Shown here: positions 1-8,077 of the stretch, one piece after another
Layout: every line of letters begins with the position of its first letter
Position numbering within the stretch: the stretch's first letter is position 1
Assembly (NCBI GenBank): GCA_934317215.1
Contig: CAKREH010000001.1
Location: forward strand, 142,872 to 206,871
From: an uncultured Roseburia sp.
GTDB taxonomy: Bacteria; Bacillota; Clostridia; Lachnospirales; Lachnospiraceae
Reading direction: 5' to 3'
DNA: 64,000 nucleotides
The notes under the pieces: model-generated
Told to the model about the DNA's origin: nothing
The model's input: only the letters and a program-made list of their open reading frames with translations
Database searches by the model: none
Position numbers and translations under genes: made by a program

Positions 1-734
1 GCATCATAGAATGTTGTTCCGTCACTATTTAAGATTTTTTCCAGTTCCACCGTATATTTTCCATCTGTTCCTGTAGATTTCATTGCAAAACGCGCTGTAT
101 AGGAATAACCGAGATTATCAAAAAATGTCAGTGTTTTTACAAGTCCTGTATCCGACAGTACATCCGTATCGTTTTTATCAATGATACCGGAAACATTTGC
201 CTGTGTGGTTGCTTCCGGAGCAGATGTCAGATTAGATGTCTGCATAACACGAAGTGCCGATACCGTATCTTTTCTGATTTCTCCGGTAGTCGGATCCACC
301 TGCCATCCCATAACCGTGTAACCGGTGGACGTCATACATAAGTTGCCTGCACCATCTACATAGAAAGAGCCTGCTCTGGTAAACAGGTTCTCAGAACCGT
401 TGTTAACTACAAAAAAGTTTGTCGTCGACTGGTCTGATAAACGGATATCAAATGCGCGTCCGGTTGTCTCCGCTGCACCGGAAGTTGTGATGCTTAAATT
501 TGTTGCACCGGTCGTAACACCAAGACCGATCTGTTTTGCATTCACACCGCCGGTACCTGTTGCTGCGTTCGCACCGGATGCATTGCTTGTCATCTGGTAT
601 AAAACATCCTGAAATACGACTGAGGATGATTTAAAAGCTACTGTGTTTACGTTGGCGATATTGTTACCAATAACGTCCATTTTTGTCTGATGTGTCTTAA
701 GACCTGACACAGCAGAGTACATTGATCTCATCAT
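1..734 (-). CDS. flgE: Flagellar hook protein FlgE (C-terminus beyond window)
   Basis: This is the N-terminal ~244 residues of the hook subunit, which polymerises outside the cell into the universal joint between rod and filament. The start MMRSMYSAVSGLKTHQTKMD is followed by the rod/hook signature IGNNIANVNTVAFKSSSV, shared by FlgB/FlgC/FlgE/FlgG. An AGGAGG lies at 747-752, 12 bases before ATG 734, slightly long spacing. The frame stays open to base 1, so the gene is cut by the window edge and not broken. It is the last visible gene of the fla operon; flgD and the small flagellar gene precede it. FlgE rather than FlgF/FlgG is inferred from the position right after flgD. Confidence 0.93.
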   Translation of the reverse strand, partial: MMRSMYSAVSGLKTHQTKMDVIGNNIANVNTVAFKSSSVVFQDVLYQMTSNASGANAATGTGGVNAKQIGLGVTTGATNLSITTSGAAETTGRAFDIRLSDQSTTNFFVVNNGSENLFTRAGSFYVDGAGNLCMTSTGYTVMGWQVDPTTGEIRKDTVSALRVMQTSNLTSAPEATTQANVSGIIDKNDTDVLSDTGLVKTLTFFDNLGYSYTARFAMKSTGTDGKYTVELEKILNSDGTTFYD

Positions 735-814
735 AGTTGAAATTGACCTCCTAAGTTCTTTTGTGCTGCTTTCCCTTCTGTCATTCCGGGAATCTAGCCT
801 CCATTTCGGTCCGG

Positions 815-1210
815 CTACATGATCACAGCACCATCAATATTGGTATAAATATTATCATCGGACTCTGTCCGGTCCATTGCTGTAACGACTGTCCTGTTCG
901 GAACATTTACGATAAAAGCGAGTGAATCAACAATTACCAACGATTCTCTGATTCCCTTTTCACCAGCCTTATCAACGCCTGTTTCAAGCCGTTCATTCTG
1001 TTCATCTGACAGATTGATATTACGATCCATCAGGCGCATCGTGGCGTGTTTGGAAAATTTAAGTGTCCCATCTGCTTTCGCATCCTGCTTCTGCTTTAAA
1101 ATATCTTCAAAAGAGACACCACTCGAAGTTACCGCATCCGTGCTTTTCCGAGTCAGATACTGGTCAGTTACCTGCTCAATGGAAGCAAACTGGTTACTGA
1201 TCTTATTCAT
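815..1210 (-). CDS. Small flagellar operon protein (TIGR02530 / 'Flagellar_put' type)
   Basis: This is a 131-residue protein of the short family that sits between flgD and flgE in many Gram-positive flagellar operons. The core FSKHATMRLMDRNINLSDEQ (about residues 52-71) and the following conserved hydrophobic stretch (LVIVDSLAFIVNVPNRTVVTAMD) are typical of the family. The N-terminal ~45 residues are polar and poorly conserved. The family has no well-established biochemical role; a part in hook assembly is inferred from operon position alone. It lies 25 bases downstream of flgD and about 80 bases before flgE. Confidence 0.85.
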   Translation of the reverse strand: MNKISNQFASIEQVTDQYLTRKSTDAVTSSGVSFEDILKQKQDAKADGTLKFSKHATMRLMDRNINLSDEQNERLETGVDKAGEKGIRESLVIVDSLAFIVNVPNRTVVTAMDRTESDDNIYTNIDGAVIM

Positions 1211-1235
1211 AATCGCATTTCCCTTCTGTCAGATA

Positions 1236-1979
1236 TCAGGTTTTATCTGTATCTGTCTTTGTGTCTGTATCCGTTTTTGTATCTGTTCCTGTTGTTGTAT
1301 CTGTCTTTGTATCTGTTTTCGCATCGGTATCCGTATCTTTCTTTGTATACCAGTCTTTTCCTGCAAGTTTTTCCATCTGTGCAAGCAGTTCCTGATATTT
1401 TTTCAAAGTATCTGTATTAATCTTTGACTGCTGATATGAATTCAGATTATCATAATATGTCTTTAAATTCTTGACATCATCTTTGTCGCTTAATGTAAGC
1501 TGTGCTGCGGATGGTAATTTGGCCACTGCAGAAGCAAACGTATTTGCAAGCGTTTCTGCCTCCATATATTCGGTATCGGCAACCTGATATACATCAGAAA
1601 GCGAATATAACACTCCGTTTACACAAATCTTCTGCTCACCATTTTCTTTCTGTACATAATCAACAAAACCTTCTGTCGCAGTTGTTTCTCCTGTAGAAGA
1701 TGTTGTCTTAATAATAACATATTTTCCGACAAGTGCATTTGCATTGCTGCTCTCGATCGTACTCTGCATACCAAGTGTTGCTTCCATCTGTGAAAATGTA
1801 GCAAGCTGTGCAACATACTCCGTATTGCTGGTAGGCTCTAACGGATCCTGATACTGCATCTCTGCACATAACAGCTGTAAGAACTGGTCATAGCCAAGGT
1901 CATTGCTGGTATCCGATTTGCTTGTAGTACTGGTATCCTTTGGTATTTTTCCGTCTTCAACGGGCTGAACTAATGCCAT
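1236..1979 (-). CDS. flgD: Hook-cap protein FlgD with low-complexity C-terminal tail
   Basis: FlgD is the scaffold that caps the growing hook and is shed when the hook is complete. The N-terminal domain has the family signature LGYDQFLQLLCAEMQYQDPL (about 28-47) and then EYVAQLATFSQMEA. The middle (about 90-125) fits the short FlgD fold. Beyond it comes a helical segment (about 150-210) and then a tail of ~35 residues made of Thr, Asp and Lys (KTDT-like units), which the short FlgD of Bacillus lacks. The tail is encoded by imperfect six-base repeats at roughly 1240-1345. Its function is unknown; repeat slippage could vary its length. Confidence 0.92.
   Translation of the reverse strand: MALVQPVEDGKIPKDTSTTSKSDTSNDLGYDQFLQLLCAEMQYQDPLEPTSNTEYVAQLATFSQMEATLGMQSTIESSNANALVGKYVIIKTTSSTGETTATEGFVDYVQKENGEQKICVNGVLYSLSDVYQVADTEYMEAETLANTFASAVAKLPSAAQLTLSDKDDVKNLKTYYDNLNSYQQSKINTDTLKKYQELLAQMEKLAGKDWYTKKDTDTDAKTDTKTDTTTGTDTKTDTDTKTDTDKT
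1240..1345 (-). repeat. Imperfect hexanucleotide repeats encoding the Thr/Asp/Lys tail of FlgD
   Basis: On the plus strand this stretch is a run of GTATCT/GTATCC/GTCTTT-like units read on the minus strand as (D/K)T(D/K)T. Units are degenerate and in frame, so unit gain or loss in multiples of three would only lengthen or shorten the tail. It is not a CRISPR: units are 6-12 bases without spacers. Confidence 0.7.
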
Positions 1980-2001
1980 TTTATTTCTCCTTTCTTTTGT
2001 G

Positions 2002-3567
2002 TTAAGCAGTATAATCTACGGAATTACCGTGATCTGCCATAATCTGTGCCACAAGAACTTCTTCCTCACTCATAACTCCAGAGAGTTCATCTAAATCATC
2101 CAGATTGATTCTCCTTGTTTTCGGTGAAGCTTTTTCCTGCTCTTCTGCCTGTCTCTCTTCCTGTTTTGCATTCTGCTCTAAGTTTTTTTCAAACTCATGG
2201 CTTCCAACCGTAACCTCCACGGCATCCACCTTAACACCCGCCTGATTCATACTCTGTTTGAGTTCTGCCATCTGCGCTTCTAACGCTTCTTTTACCAGTT
2301 CGTTCTGTGTCATAATATGAGCAGATACATTGCCTTCTTTGGTTGTCACTTCAATATAAAGTTTACCAAGATGTTCCGGATTCAGCTGCATCTCCATCGT
2401 TGTCTGAGTATCACGGACAGTAAGTTTTGTAAATTCTGTTACCTGACGGATCAGATCTAACGTATCAAGCTGTCTTGAAAATTCCGGCACATTCTCCGAT
2501 GTTTTTACCGCTGCCACATCTGCCACATGTTCCTGATTCACAAATACAGTCTGGTTCGCTGTATTTCCCGATTCATTCCTGCCACCTGTCTGTCCCCTGT
2601 CAAGTTCTGCCTTTGCGTCCTGTCCTTTTGATTCTTCCGGCATCAGATTATCTTTCTCTGTCAATACTGTTTCATCCTGCGGATCATCCGCATTTTTGAC
2701 ATCTTCTATATCTTCTGTTACTTCTTTTTGTAAAACGATATTGTTTTCCGGCTTCTGTGTTTCCGTTTCATCTGCATTTAATACTGTCTGAACTATTTTA
2801 TCATCTTTTGCATCTGAATCTGCCTGATCCGGTACATCATCAGTTACCGTCTGCACAACATTGTCATCTGCCGGCATCTGCTCCACATCCGCATTTACTG
2901 TTGTTGTTTCTGCTTCTGGCATTTCTGCCGTTGTGGTTTCAACTGCCGGCATTTCTGCTGTTGCTGTCGTCGCAGCTTCTGCAACTGTTTCATTGAACAT
3001 TTGTGGTGTCATACCAAGTTCATCCAGCAGGTTCTGTGACAGTTCTCCAATCTCGTTTATGATTTCTACAAATGAACTGTCGCACAGCAATTCCCCAACA
3101 TCCCCACATCCTGTGAGTTCCGCCGTAAGCTGTGCAAGCTGATTTGGCTGTATAAGATCTGCAATAGTAATCCCCAGCTTCTGCATGGCATCTGTGATTT
3201 CTTCATCTGTCACACCAAGCTTATCTTTTAAGACCTGCCGCACATCCTCATCAAATGCCGCTAACTTTTCATCTGCATTTTCTGTCTGAATGTCTGTTCT
3301 GCCTGCTGAATTATCTTTTATACTACCTACAGCATTCTGATAACGTTCATAGTTATCTGCCACACTGCCTTTACCGGTTACAGCTGACATATCCTGTCTG
3401 CTATTCTGCCCGCCATAATTGTAACCGTCTCCAACCTGGGTTGTCATCTGGCTCATCACTTCTGCAAACTGAACTTTCAGATCTCCTTCTTTTGTTCCGG
3501 TCAATGTCTGGCCGTTCTGTCCTAAGGACATAATTCCAGTCACTTCTGAAACACTCGTGCTTCCCAT
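2002..3567 (-). CDS. fliK: Flagellar hook-length control protein FliK
   Basis: FliK is the secreted ruler that measures the hook and switches export specificity from hook to filament subunits. The C-terminal hook domain is clear at about 375-455, with LNPEHLGKLYIEVTTKEGNV and then ALEAQMAELKQSMNQAG and VKVDAVEVTVGS. The long middle (about 120-340) is acidic, low-complexity and rich in Glu/Asp/Thr, including repeated AEMPxxETTT units, as expected for the extensible ruler region. At 521 residues it is a normal to long FliK. It sits 22 bases upstream of flgD and 47 downstream of the MgtE_N-type gene in the fla operon. Confidence 0.92.
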   Translation of the reverse strand: MGSTSVSEVTGIMSLGQNGQTLTGTKEGDLKVQFAEVMSQMTTQVGDGYNYGGQNSRQDMSAVTGKGSVADNYERYQNAVGSIKDNSAGRTDIQTENADEKLAAFDEDVRQVLKDKLGVTDEEITDAMQKLGITIADLIQPNQLAQLTAELTGCGDVGELLCDSSFVEIINEIGELSQNLLDELGMTPQMFNETVAEAATTATAEMPAVETTTAEMPEAETTTVNADVEQMPADDNVVQTVTDDVPDQADSDAKDDKIVQTVLNADETETQKPENNIVLQKEVTEDIEDVKNADDPQDETVLTEKDNLMPEESKGQDAKAELDRGQTGGRNESGNTANQTVFVNQEHVADVAAVKTSENVPEFSRQLDTLDLIRQVTEFTKLTVRDTQTTMEMQLNPEHLGKLYIEVTTKEGNVSAHIMTQNELVKEALEAQMAELKQSMNQAGVKVDAVEVTVGSHEFEKNLEQNAKQEERQAEEQEKASPKTRRINLDDLDELSGVMSEEEVLVAQIMADHGNSVDYTA

Positions 3568-3614
3568 GTTTCTTCCTCCTTTCCCTTTCGCTGCATGTAT
3601 TGCCGCTTAATGAT

Positions 3615-4478
3615 CTATTCTGAAGGTTTCATGATCTCTGTTACCTTTGCAGCGGTATCAGAACTCATTTTACCAAGAATAGCAGCTCTTGAATCTGCAT
3701 CCATACCATTCAAAATCTGTGCAACCAGTTTCAGGTTGTCTGTCATGGTATCAAAAATTGCTGCTGCCTCTTTCGGTTTCATAGATGAGTATGTCTTGAT
3801 GTAATCGTCAAGCTGCTCATCCTCCGCCGTCTGTGCCACTACCTGCTTATACAGTACTTCTGCATTGGCAGGATCGATACTTTCATAATATTTCTTATAT
3901 TCTTCAATATCCGGGGCTACATCTGAAAAAACAACATCCTCATAAAAGCTCTGCTTTTCCTTTTCAAATTCTGCCTCGTTTTCCTTATATTGCTGTAATT
4001 CCTGCGACTGTGCTTCCAACTGGCTGATATAATCCGCATCTGCAGAAGATGCATTCTGCGCATCTGCCAGTTCCTTTTCAAGTTCCTTGATACGTTCAAC
4101 CGCATCTGCCATAGTATCGTATGCATAAGCACTGTCTTCTGTAGAAATTTCTTTCACCGCATCATCCGGTAAAATCTTATTCACATAAGGGACATCTTTT
4201 AAAATCGGTGCAAGCACACCCGATCCAAATCCTCCAACATCCCATTTGATCAGAAGTACTATAATTGCAAGCCATACAATTATGATCAGAAGGGAAACAA
4301 AAAATACCGCAACTTTACTGCCGCCGCTTTCTTCTTCAAGTTCATCACTCTCTGCTGCATGCTGCGCTTTTTTCTGCTTTGCTTCTTCTTTCTTTCTTTG
4401 TTTTTCTTCTTTTTTTGCGGCCTTTTTATCTACAACTTCTTCTTTTTCTTCTGCCATATTTTCCTCCTGTCCGCTCAA
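3615..4478 (-). CDS. MotE/YlxF-type protein: membrane anchor, coiled coil, MgtE N-terminal-like domain
   Basis: This 287-residue protein occupies the YlxF position between fliJ and fliK. A very charged Lys/Glu N-terminus (about 1-50) is followed by one transmembrane helix (about 53-83, VAVFFVSLLIIIVWLAIIVL), a coiled coil (about 125-175) and a C-terminal MgtE_N-like domain (about 205-285) with MKPKEAAAIFDTMTDN and LVAQILNGMDADSRAAILGKM. In the family this domain resembles FliG-like helical repeats. Proteins of this type are thought to chaperone the stator protein MotB or assist assembly; that role is known for MotE of other bacteria and only inferred here. Confidence 0.85.
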   Translation of the reverse strand: MSGQEENMAEEKEEVVDKKAAKKEEKQRKKEEAKQKKAQHAAESDELEEESGGSKVAVFFVSLLIIIVWLAIIVLLIKWDVGGFGSGVLAPILKDVPYVNKILPDDAVKEISTEDSAYAYDTMADAVERIKELEKELADAQNASSADADYISQLEAQSQELQQYKENEAEFEKEKQSFYEDVVFSDVAPDIEEYKKYYESIDPANAEVLYKQVVAQTAEDEQLDDYIKTYSSMKPKEAAAIFDTMTDNLKLVAQILNGMDADSRAAILGKMSSDTAAKVTEIMKPSE

Positions 4479-4483
4479 ACTGC

Positions 4484-4936
4484 CTAACTACGCTGTCCAT
4501 CATCGTGATAGGTATAACTGACAAGTTCATCTATCTCTTTTGACTCTTCATGTAAAAGTTCCTGTTTAAATGTCTCAAAAGCTTTTTCTTTGAGCTTTTC
4601 ATGCGTCTTACGTTCAATCATTGCCTCATTCAACTGTTTTCTTGCTAATTCAACACTGCGTTCTGCCGCGTGTACATTCATCATCTGGCTTCGCTGTTTG
4701 CTTTTTAAGACATCAATTGCATTTCTGCATTCACGGATTTCCAAGACATTAATGCTGCCGCTTACCAATTCTCTTGCTTTTGATTCATAACCAGCTCTCC
4801 GGATCAAAATTTCCTGTAATTTCTGCTGTTCCGTCGCCAATTGCGCATTCGCCATACCATAGGCTGTCTTTGCCTGATTTTCCATTTTTTCTTTGATATC
4901 TAAAATGTTCTGCATTCTGTATCTGAACTTCGCCAT
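4484..4936 (-). CDS. fliJ: Flagellar export chaperone FliJ
   Basis: A 150-residue, almost entirely helical coiled-coil protein starting MAKFRYRMQNILDIKEKMEN, the usual FliJ N-terminus. FliJ joins the export ATPase FliI, inserts into the ring and links it to the export gate. The composition (many Glu/Lys/Gln, no Pro after the start) and the position directly behind fliI (14-base gap) support the call. It is followed after 5 bases by the MotE-type gene. Confidence 0.9.
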   Translation of the reverse strand: MAKFRYRMQNILDIKEKMENQAKTAYGMANAQLATEQQKLQEILIRRAGYESKARELVSGSINVLEIRECRNAIDVLKSKQRSQMMNVHAAERSVELARKQLNEAMIERKTHEKLKEKAFETFKQELLHEESKEIDELVSYTYHDDGQRS

Positions 4937-4950
4937 GTTAAGAACCTTCC

Positions 4951-6258
4951 TTAATTTTCAAATAATTTCCGCAGCAGATCTATCTCTTCACTGAATTCAA
5001 ATTTTTCATCTGTCTTCTGCATCAGAAATTCATTTACTGCCTGAATTTTCTGAATCGCATAATCAATTTCACGGTTGGTTCCGTTTTTATATGCTCCGAT
5101 ATTGATCAGATCTTCTGCCTCGTTATAAGTGGCCATAACATTTCTTAATTTCCCTGCAAGCTCTTTGTGCTCACTTGTTGCAATCGAACTCATGACACGG
5201 GAAATACTCTGTAAAACATCAATTGCAGGATAATGATTTTTCTGTCCCAGTTTTCTGGACAACATAATATGTCCGTCCAAAATACTTCTCGCTGTATCTG
5301 TGATCGGTTCATTCATATCATCACCATCTACAAGCACGGTATAAAGTCCGGTAATTGATCCTTTATCTGAAGTTCCAGCCCGTTCTAAGAGTTTTGGCAT
5401 TTCCGAATAGACACTCGGCGGATATCCTCTTGTTACCGGTGGTTCCCCGGATGCCAGTCCGATCTCCCTCTGTGCCATGGAAAAACGTGTCAGTGAATCC
5501 ATCATCAGCAATACATCTTTCCCCTGATCCCTGAAATATTCAGCTATCGCCGTTGCTGTTTTCGCTGCTTTGTTTCTTATCAGTGCAGGTTTATCGGATG
5601 TTGCAACAATAACCACGGAACGTTTCATACCTTCTTCACCAAGATCACGTTCCACGAATTCTCTTACTTCTCTTCCCCGCTCACCAATCAGTGCAATCAC
5701 ATTGACATCTGCCTTTGTATTTCTTGCAAACATACCAAGCAGTGTACTTTTTCCAACACCGGATCCGGCAAAGATACCAATTCTCTGACCTTTTCCAACA
5801 GTGATCAGACCATCCACTGCTTTAACTCCCAAAGGCAGGACTTCATCAATGATCTTTCTTGCCATAGGATCCGGTGGCAGTGCTTCAACCGGATAATCAT
5901 AGGAAAACGATAATTCTTCCACATCAGTCGGTCGCCCTATTCCATCTAAAGTATGCCCCAACAGGTCCTCTCCAACCTTTACCGTCAGCGGATGACCTGT
6001 GTTTTCTACAATACAGCCAACACCAATTCCCTCCACGCTTTCAAATGGCATCAAAAGTAAATGTTTATCACGGAATCCGACCACTTCAGCCATCGTCGAA
6101 ATACTTTGTTCCCGGTCAATAATGATACGGCACAGATCATTCAGTTTTGCATTTGGTCCTACAGATTCAATTGTAAGACCGACAATCTTTGTCACCTTGC
6201 CCAGACGGTTAAAATACGTCTTATCTGCAAGCTGAAGATATTTGTCAAATGTATACAT
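4951..6258 (-). CDS. fliI: Flagellum-specific ATPase FliI
   Basis: FliI is the F1-beta-like hexameric ATPase that drives flagellar type III export at the cytoplasmic face of the basal body. The Walker A motif is GIFAGSGVGKSTLLG (about 163-177), the Walker B strand DVLLMMDSLTRF (about 243-254), and the GYPPSVYSEMPKLLERAG segment is the conserved FliI/SctN motif. Length 435 residues is normal. It lies between fliH (its negative regulator and linker, 15-base gap) and fliJ. Confidence 0.97.
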   Translation of the reverse strand: MYTFDKYLQLADKTYFNRLGKVTKIVGLTIESVGPNAKLNDLCRIIIDREQSISTMAEVVGFRDKHLLLMPFESVEGIGVGCIVENTGHPLTVKVGEDLLGHTLDGIGRPTDVEELSFSYDYPVEALPPDPMARKIIDEVLPLGVKAVDGLITVGKGQRIGIFAGSGVGKSTLLGMFARNTKADVNVIALIGERGREVREFVERDLGEEGMKRSVVIVATSDKPALIRNKAAKTATAIAEYFRDQGKDVLLMMDSLTRFSMAQREIGLASGEPPVTRGYPPSVYSEMPKLLERAGTSDKGSITGLYTVLVDGDDMNEPITDTARSILDGHIMLSRKLGQKNHYPAIDVLQSISRVMSSIATSEHKELAGKLRNVMATYNEAEDLINIGAYKNGTNREIDYAIQKIQAVNEFLMQKTDEKFEFSEEIDLLRKLFEN

Positions 6259-6273
6259 TCTGCCGCCTCACCT

Positions 6274-7068
6274 CTATGAACATAATGATTTGATATCCTT
6301 CATCAGATTATCAAGCTGTACATCTACACCACAGTCGAATATTCCTGAATCCGTCTCTATGATGCATGCATTCTCATTCATTGTATAATCAGGAACAATT
6401 TCAAGTTCTATATCATGTCCAACATAATCTAATATTTCGTTTTTGTGCTTTTCCAAGAATGAAACATTATCTCCCGCAACTTTAACCCGGAACTTTTTCT
6501 CATCCTCTATATTTGCAATAGCATTATCAATCAGATGAAGCAGGATTTCTTTCTTATCATCAAACTGGACATGAAAGACTTTATTAAACACATCTAATAT
6601 CACATCTACCAGTTCTTTTTCCATATTCTTTTGTTTTTCCTGATAAGAATCCTGCAGCTGTATTTTTTTCTGCTGCTGCTCCTGTTCTAACTGCTGTTTT
6701 CTCTGATCATACTCCTGTTCTAATGTATTCTGTCCTTCCAGATAGCCTTGTCTCTTCGCTTCATCGCATATAGCTTCGGCCTCCTGTCTTGCATCATCAA
6801 TCAGTACATCTGCCTGTGCTCTCGCCTGCGAAAGGATCTGTTCGGCTTTTTCATTGACAGCAGTCATATCCTGCTCCGGTTCTTCTACAGGAATTACATT
6901 ATCTGTCTTTTCAGTGATAATTCCCTCCGCAAAGCCATCCGGTCCTACTGGTCGTTCTTTTTTTATCACTTCCCGTTTCAGAAGATCCTGTATATGATCA
7001 TTTGAATTGATCACCCTTGCATTCTGATTCTCTGTATGTACGAACCACGGTTTATAAAGATTAGACAA
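6274..7068 (-). CDS. fliH: Flagellar assembly protein FliH
   Basis: FliH binds FliI and docks it to the C-ring. The protein begins SNLYKPWFV, has a long Glu/Gln-rich coiled coil (about 80-175, typical of the V-ATPase E-subunit-like fold) and a C-terminal globular part. I place the start at TTG 7068: the GGAGGTGA that overlaps the end of fliG lies 8 bases before it, whereas the upstream GTG 7080 would have no spacing to that site. The gene overlaps the end of fliG by 8 bases, so translation is probably coupled. Confidence 0.88.
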   Translation of the reverse strand: MSNLYKPWFVHTENQNARVINSNDHIQDLLKREVIKKERPVGPDGFAEGIITEKTDNVIPVEEPEQDMTAVNEKAEQILSQARAQADVLIDDARQEAEAICDEAKRQGYLEGQNTLEQEYDQRKQQLEQEQQQKKIQLQDSYQEKQKNMEKELVDVILDVFNKVFHVQFDDKKEILLHLIDNAIANIEDEKKFRVKVAGDNVSFLEKHKNEILDYVGHDIELEIVPDYTMNENACIIETDSGIFDCGVDVQLDNLMKDIKSLCS

Positions 7069-8074
7069 CGATCTCGTCACCTCCGCCTCTGGAGATTACA
7101 ATTTCTCCAGAATCCTCTAATTTACGAATGACACTGACAACTTTCTGCTGAGCTTCCTCAACATCCTTCATACGGACAGGGCCCATAAACTCCATATCCT
7201 CTTTGATCATTGCAGCCAGTCGTTTTGAAAGATTCTTAAAGATAACGTTCTGTACTTCTTCGTTTGCAGCCTTTAAGGCAACTCCAAGGTCAGCATTATC
7301 GACGTCACGAAGTACTCTCTGGATTGCACGGTCATCAAGCAGCAAAATATCTTCGAATACAAACATCTTCTTGCGGATCTCGTCTGCCAGCTCTGGTTCT
7401 TCGATTTCCAAAGACTCCATAATATGTTTTTCTGTCGTACGGTCTACCGTATTTAAAATATTTACGATGGCATCCACACCGCCAACAATAGTGTAATCCT
7501 GGTTGACAAGGGAAGAAAGTTTCTTTTCCAACACACGCTCTACCTCCTTGATCACATCCGGGGATGTACGATCCATCATTGCGATACGTTTTGCAACATC
7601 CGCCTGTTTTTCCGGTGGAAGTGCCCCAATCACAAGTGCTGCCTGCGCCGATGTCAGATATGACAGAATCATTGCAATTGTCTGCGGATGTTCATCCTGG
7701 ATGAAGTTCAGCAACTGACTTGGATCTGTTTTTCGAACAAATTCAAATGGACGTACCTGCAGGGATGCTGTAAGTTTTGTGATAACTTCCTGTGCCTTGT
7801 CCTCACCAAGAGCTTTATCCAGCAGTTCTTTTGCATATCCAATACCGCCTTCTGCAATATACTGCTGTGCCAGACAAATCTGATAAAATTCATTTAAAAC
7901 ATCTTCCTTAACCTGTGGCGAAACACTTCTGGTGTTCGCAATCTCAAGTGTCAGTTCTTCAATTTCATCTTCTTTTAAATGCTTAAAGATATCTGCAGAC
8001 CGCTCCGGCCCTAAAGCAATCAAAAGGATTGCTGCCTTTTGTATTCCAGTATAATCTTGTGTGTTCGTTGCCAT
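7061..8074 (-). CDS. fliG: Flagellar motor switch protein FliG
   Basis: FliG is the rotor protein that binds FliF, carries the torque-generating helix and switches direction with FliM. The 337-residue sequence shows the N-terminal motif GIQKAAILLIALGPERSADIF, the EEHPQTIA-like middle motif (DEHPQTIAMILSYL, about 128-141) and the C-terminal charged helix with VFEDILLLDDRAIQRVLRDV (about 235-255) whose Asp/Arg residues contact MotA in the family. It overlaps fliH at its 3' end and follows fliF by a few bases. Confidence 0.97.
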   Translation of the reverse strand: MATNTQDYTGIQKAAILLIALGPERSADIFKHLKEDEIEELTLEIANTRSVSPQVKEDVLNEFYQICLAQQYIAEGGIGYAKELLDKALGEDKAQEVITKLTASLQVRPFEFVRKTDPSQLLNFIQDEHPQTIAMILSYLTSAQAALVIGALPPEKQADVAKRIAMMDRTSPDVIKEVERVLEKKLSSLVNQDYTIVGGVDAIVNILNTVDRTTEKHIMESLEIEEPELADEIRKKMFVFEDILLLDDRAIQRVLRDVDNADLGVALKAANEEVQNVIFKNLSKRLAAMIKEDMEFMGPVRMKDVEEAQQKVVSVIRKLEDSGEIVISRGGGDEIVV

Positions 8075-8077
8075 ACC

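Noticed and set aside
1240..1345. Possible CRISPR-like repeats
   Set aside because: Units of 6-12 bases without spacers, in frame within flgD.
1014..1427. Plus-strand frame with many Cys and Ile opposite flgD
   Set aside because: It arises from the hexamer repeats of flgD read on the wrong strand; no ribosome site.
2475..3533. Several plus-strand open frames opposite fliK, rich in Leu, His and Pro
   Set aside because: They are shadows of the Glu/Asp/Thr-rich fliK ruler on the other strand.
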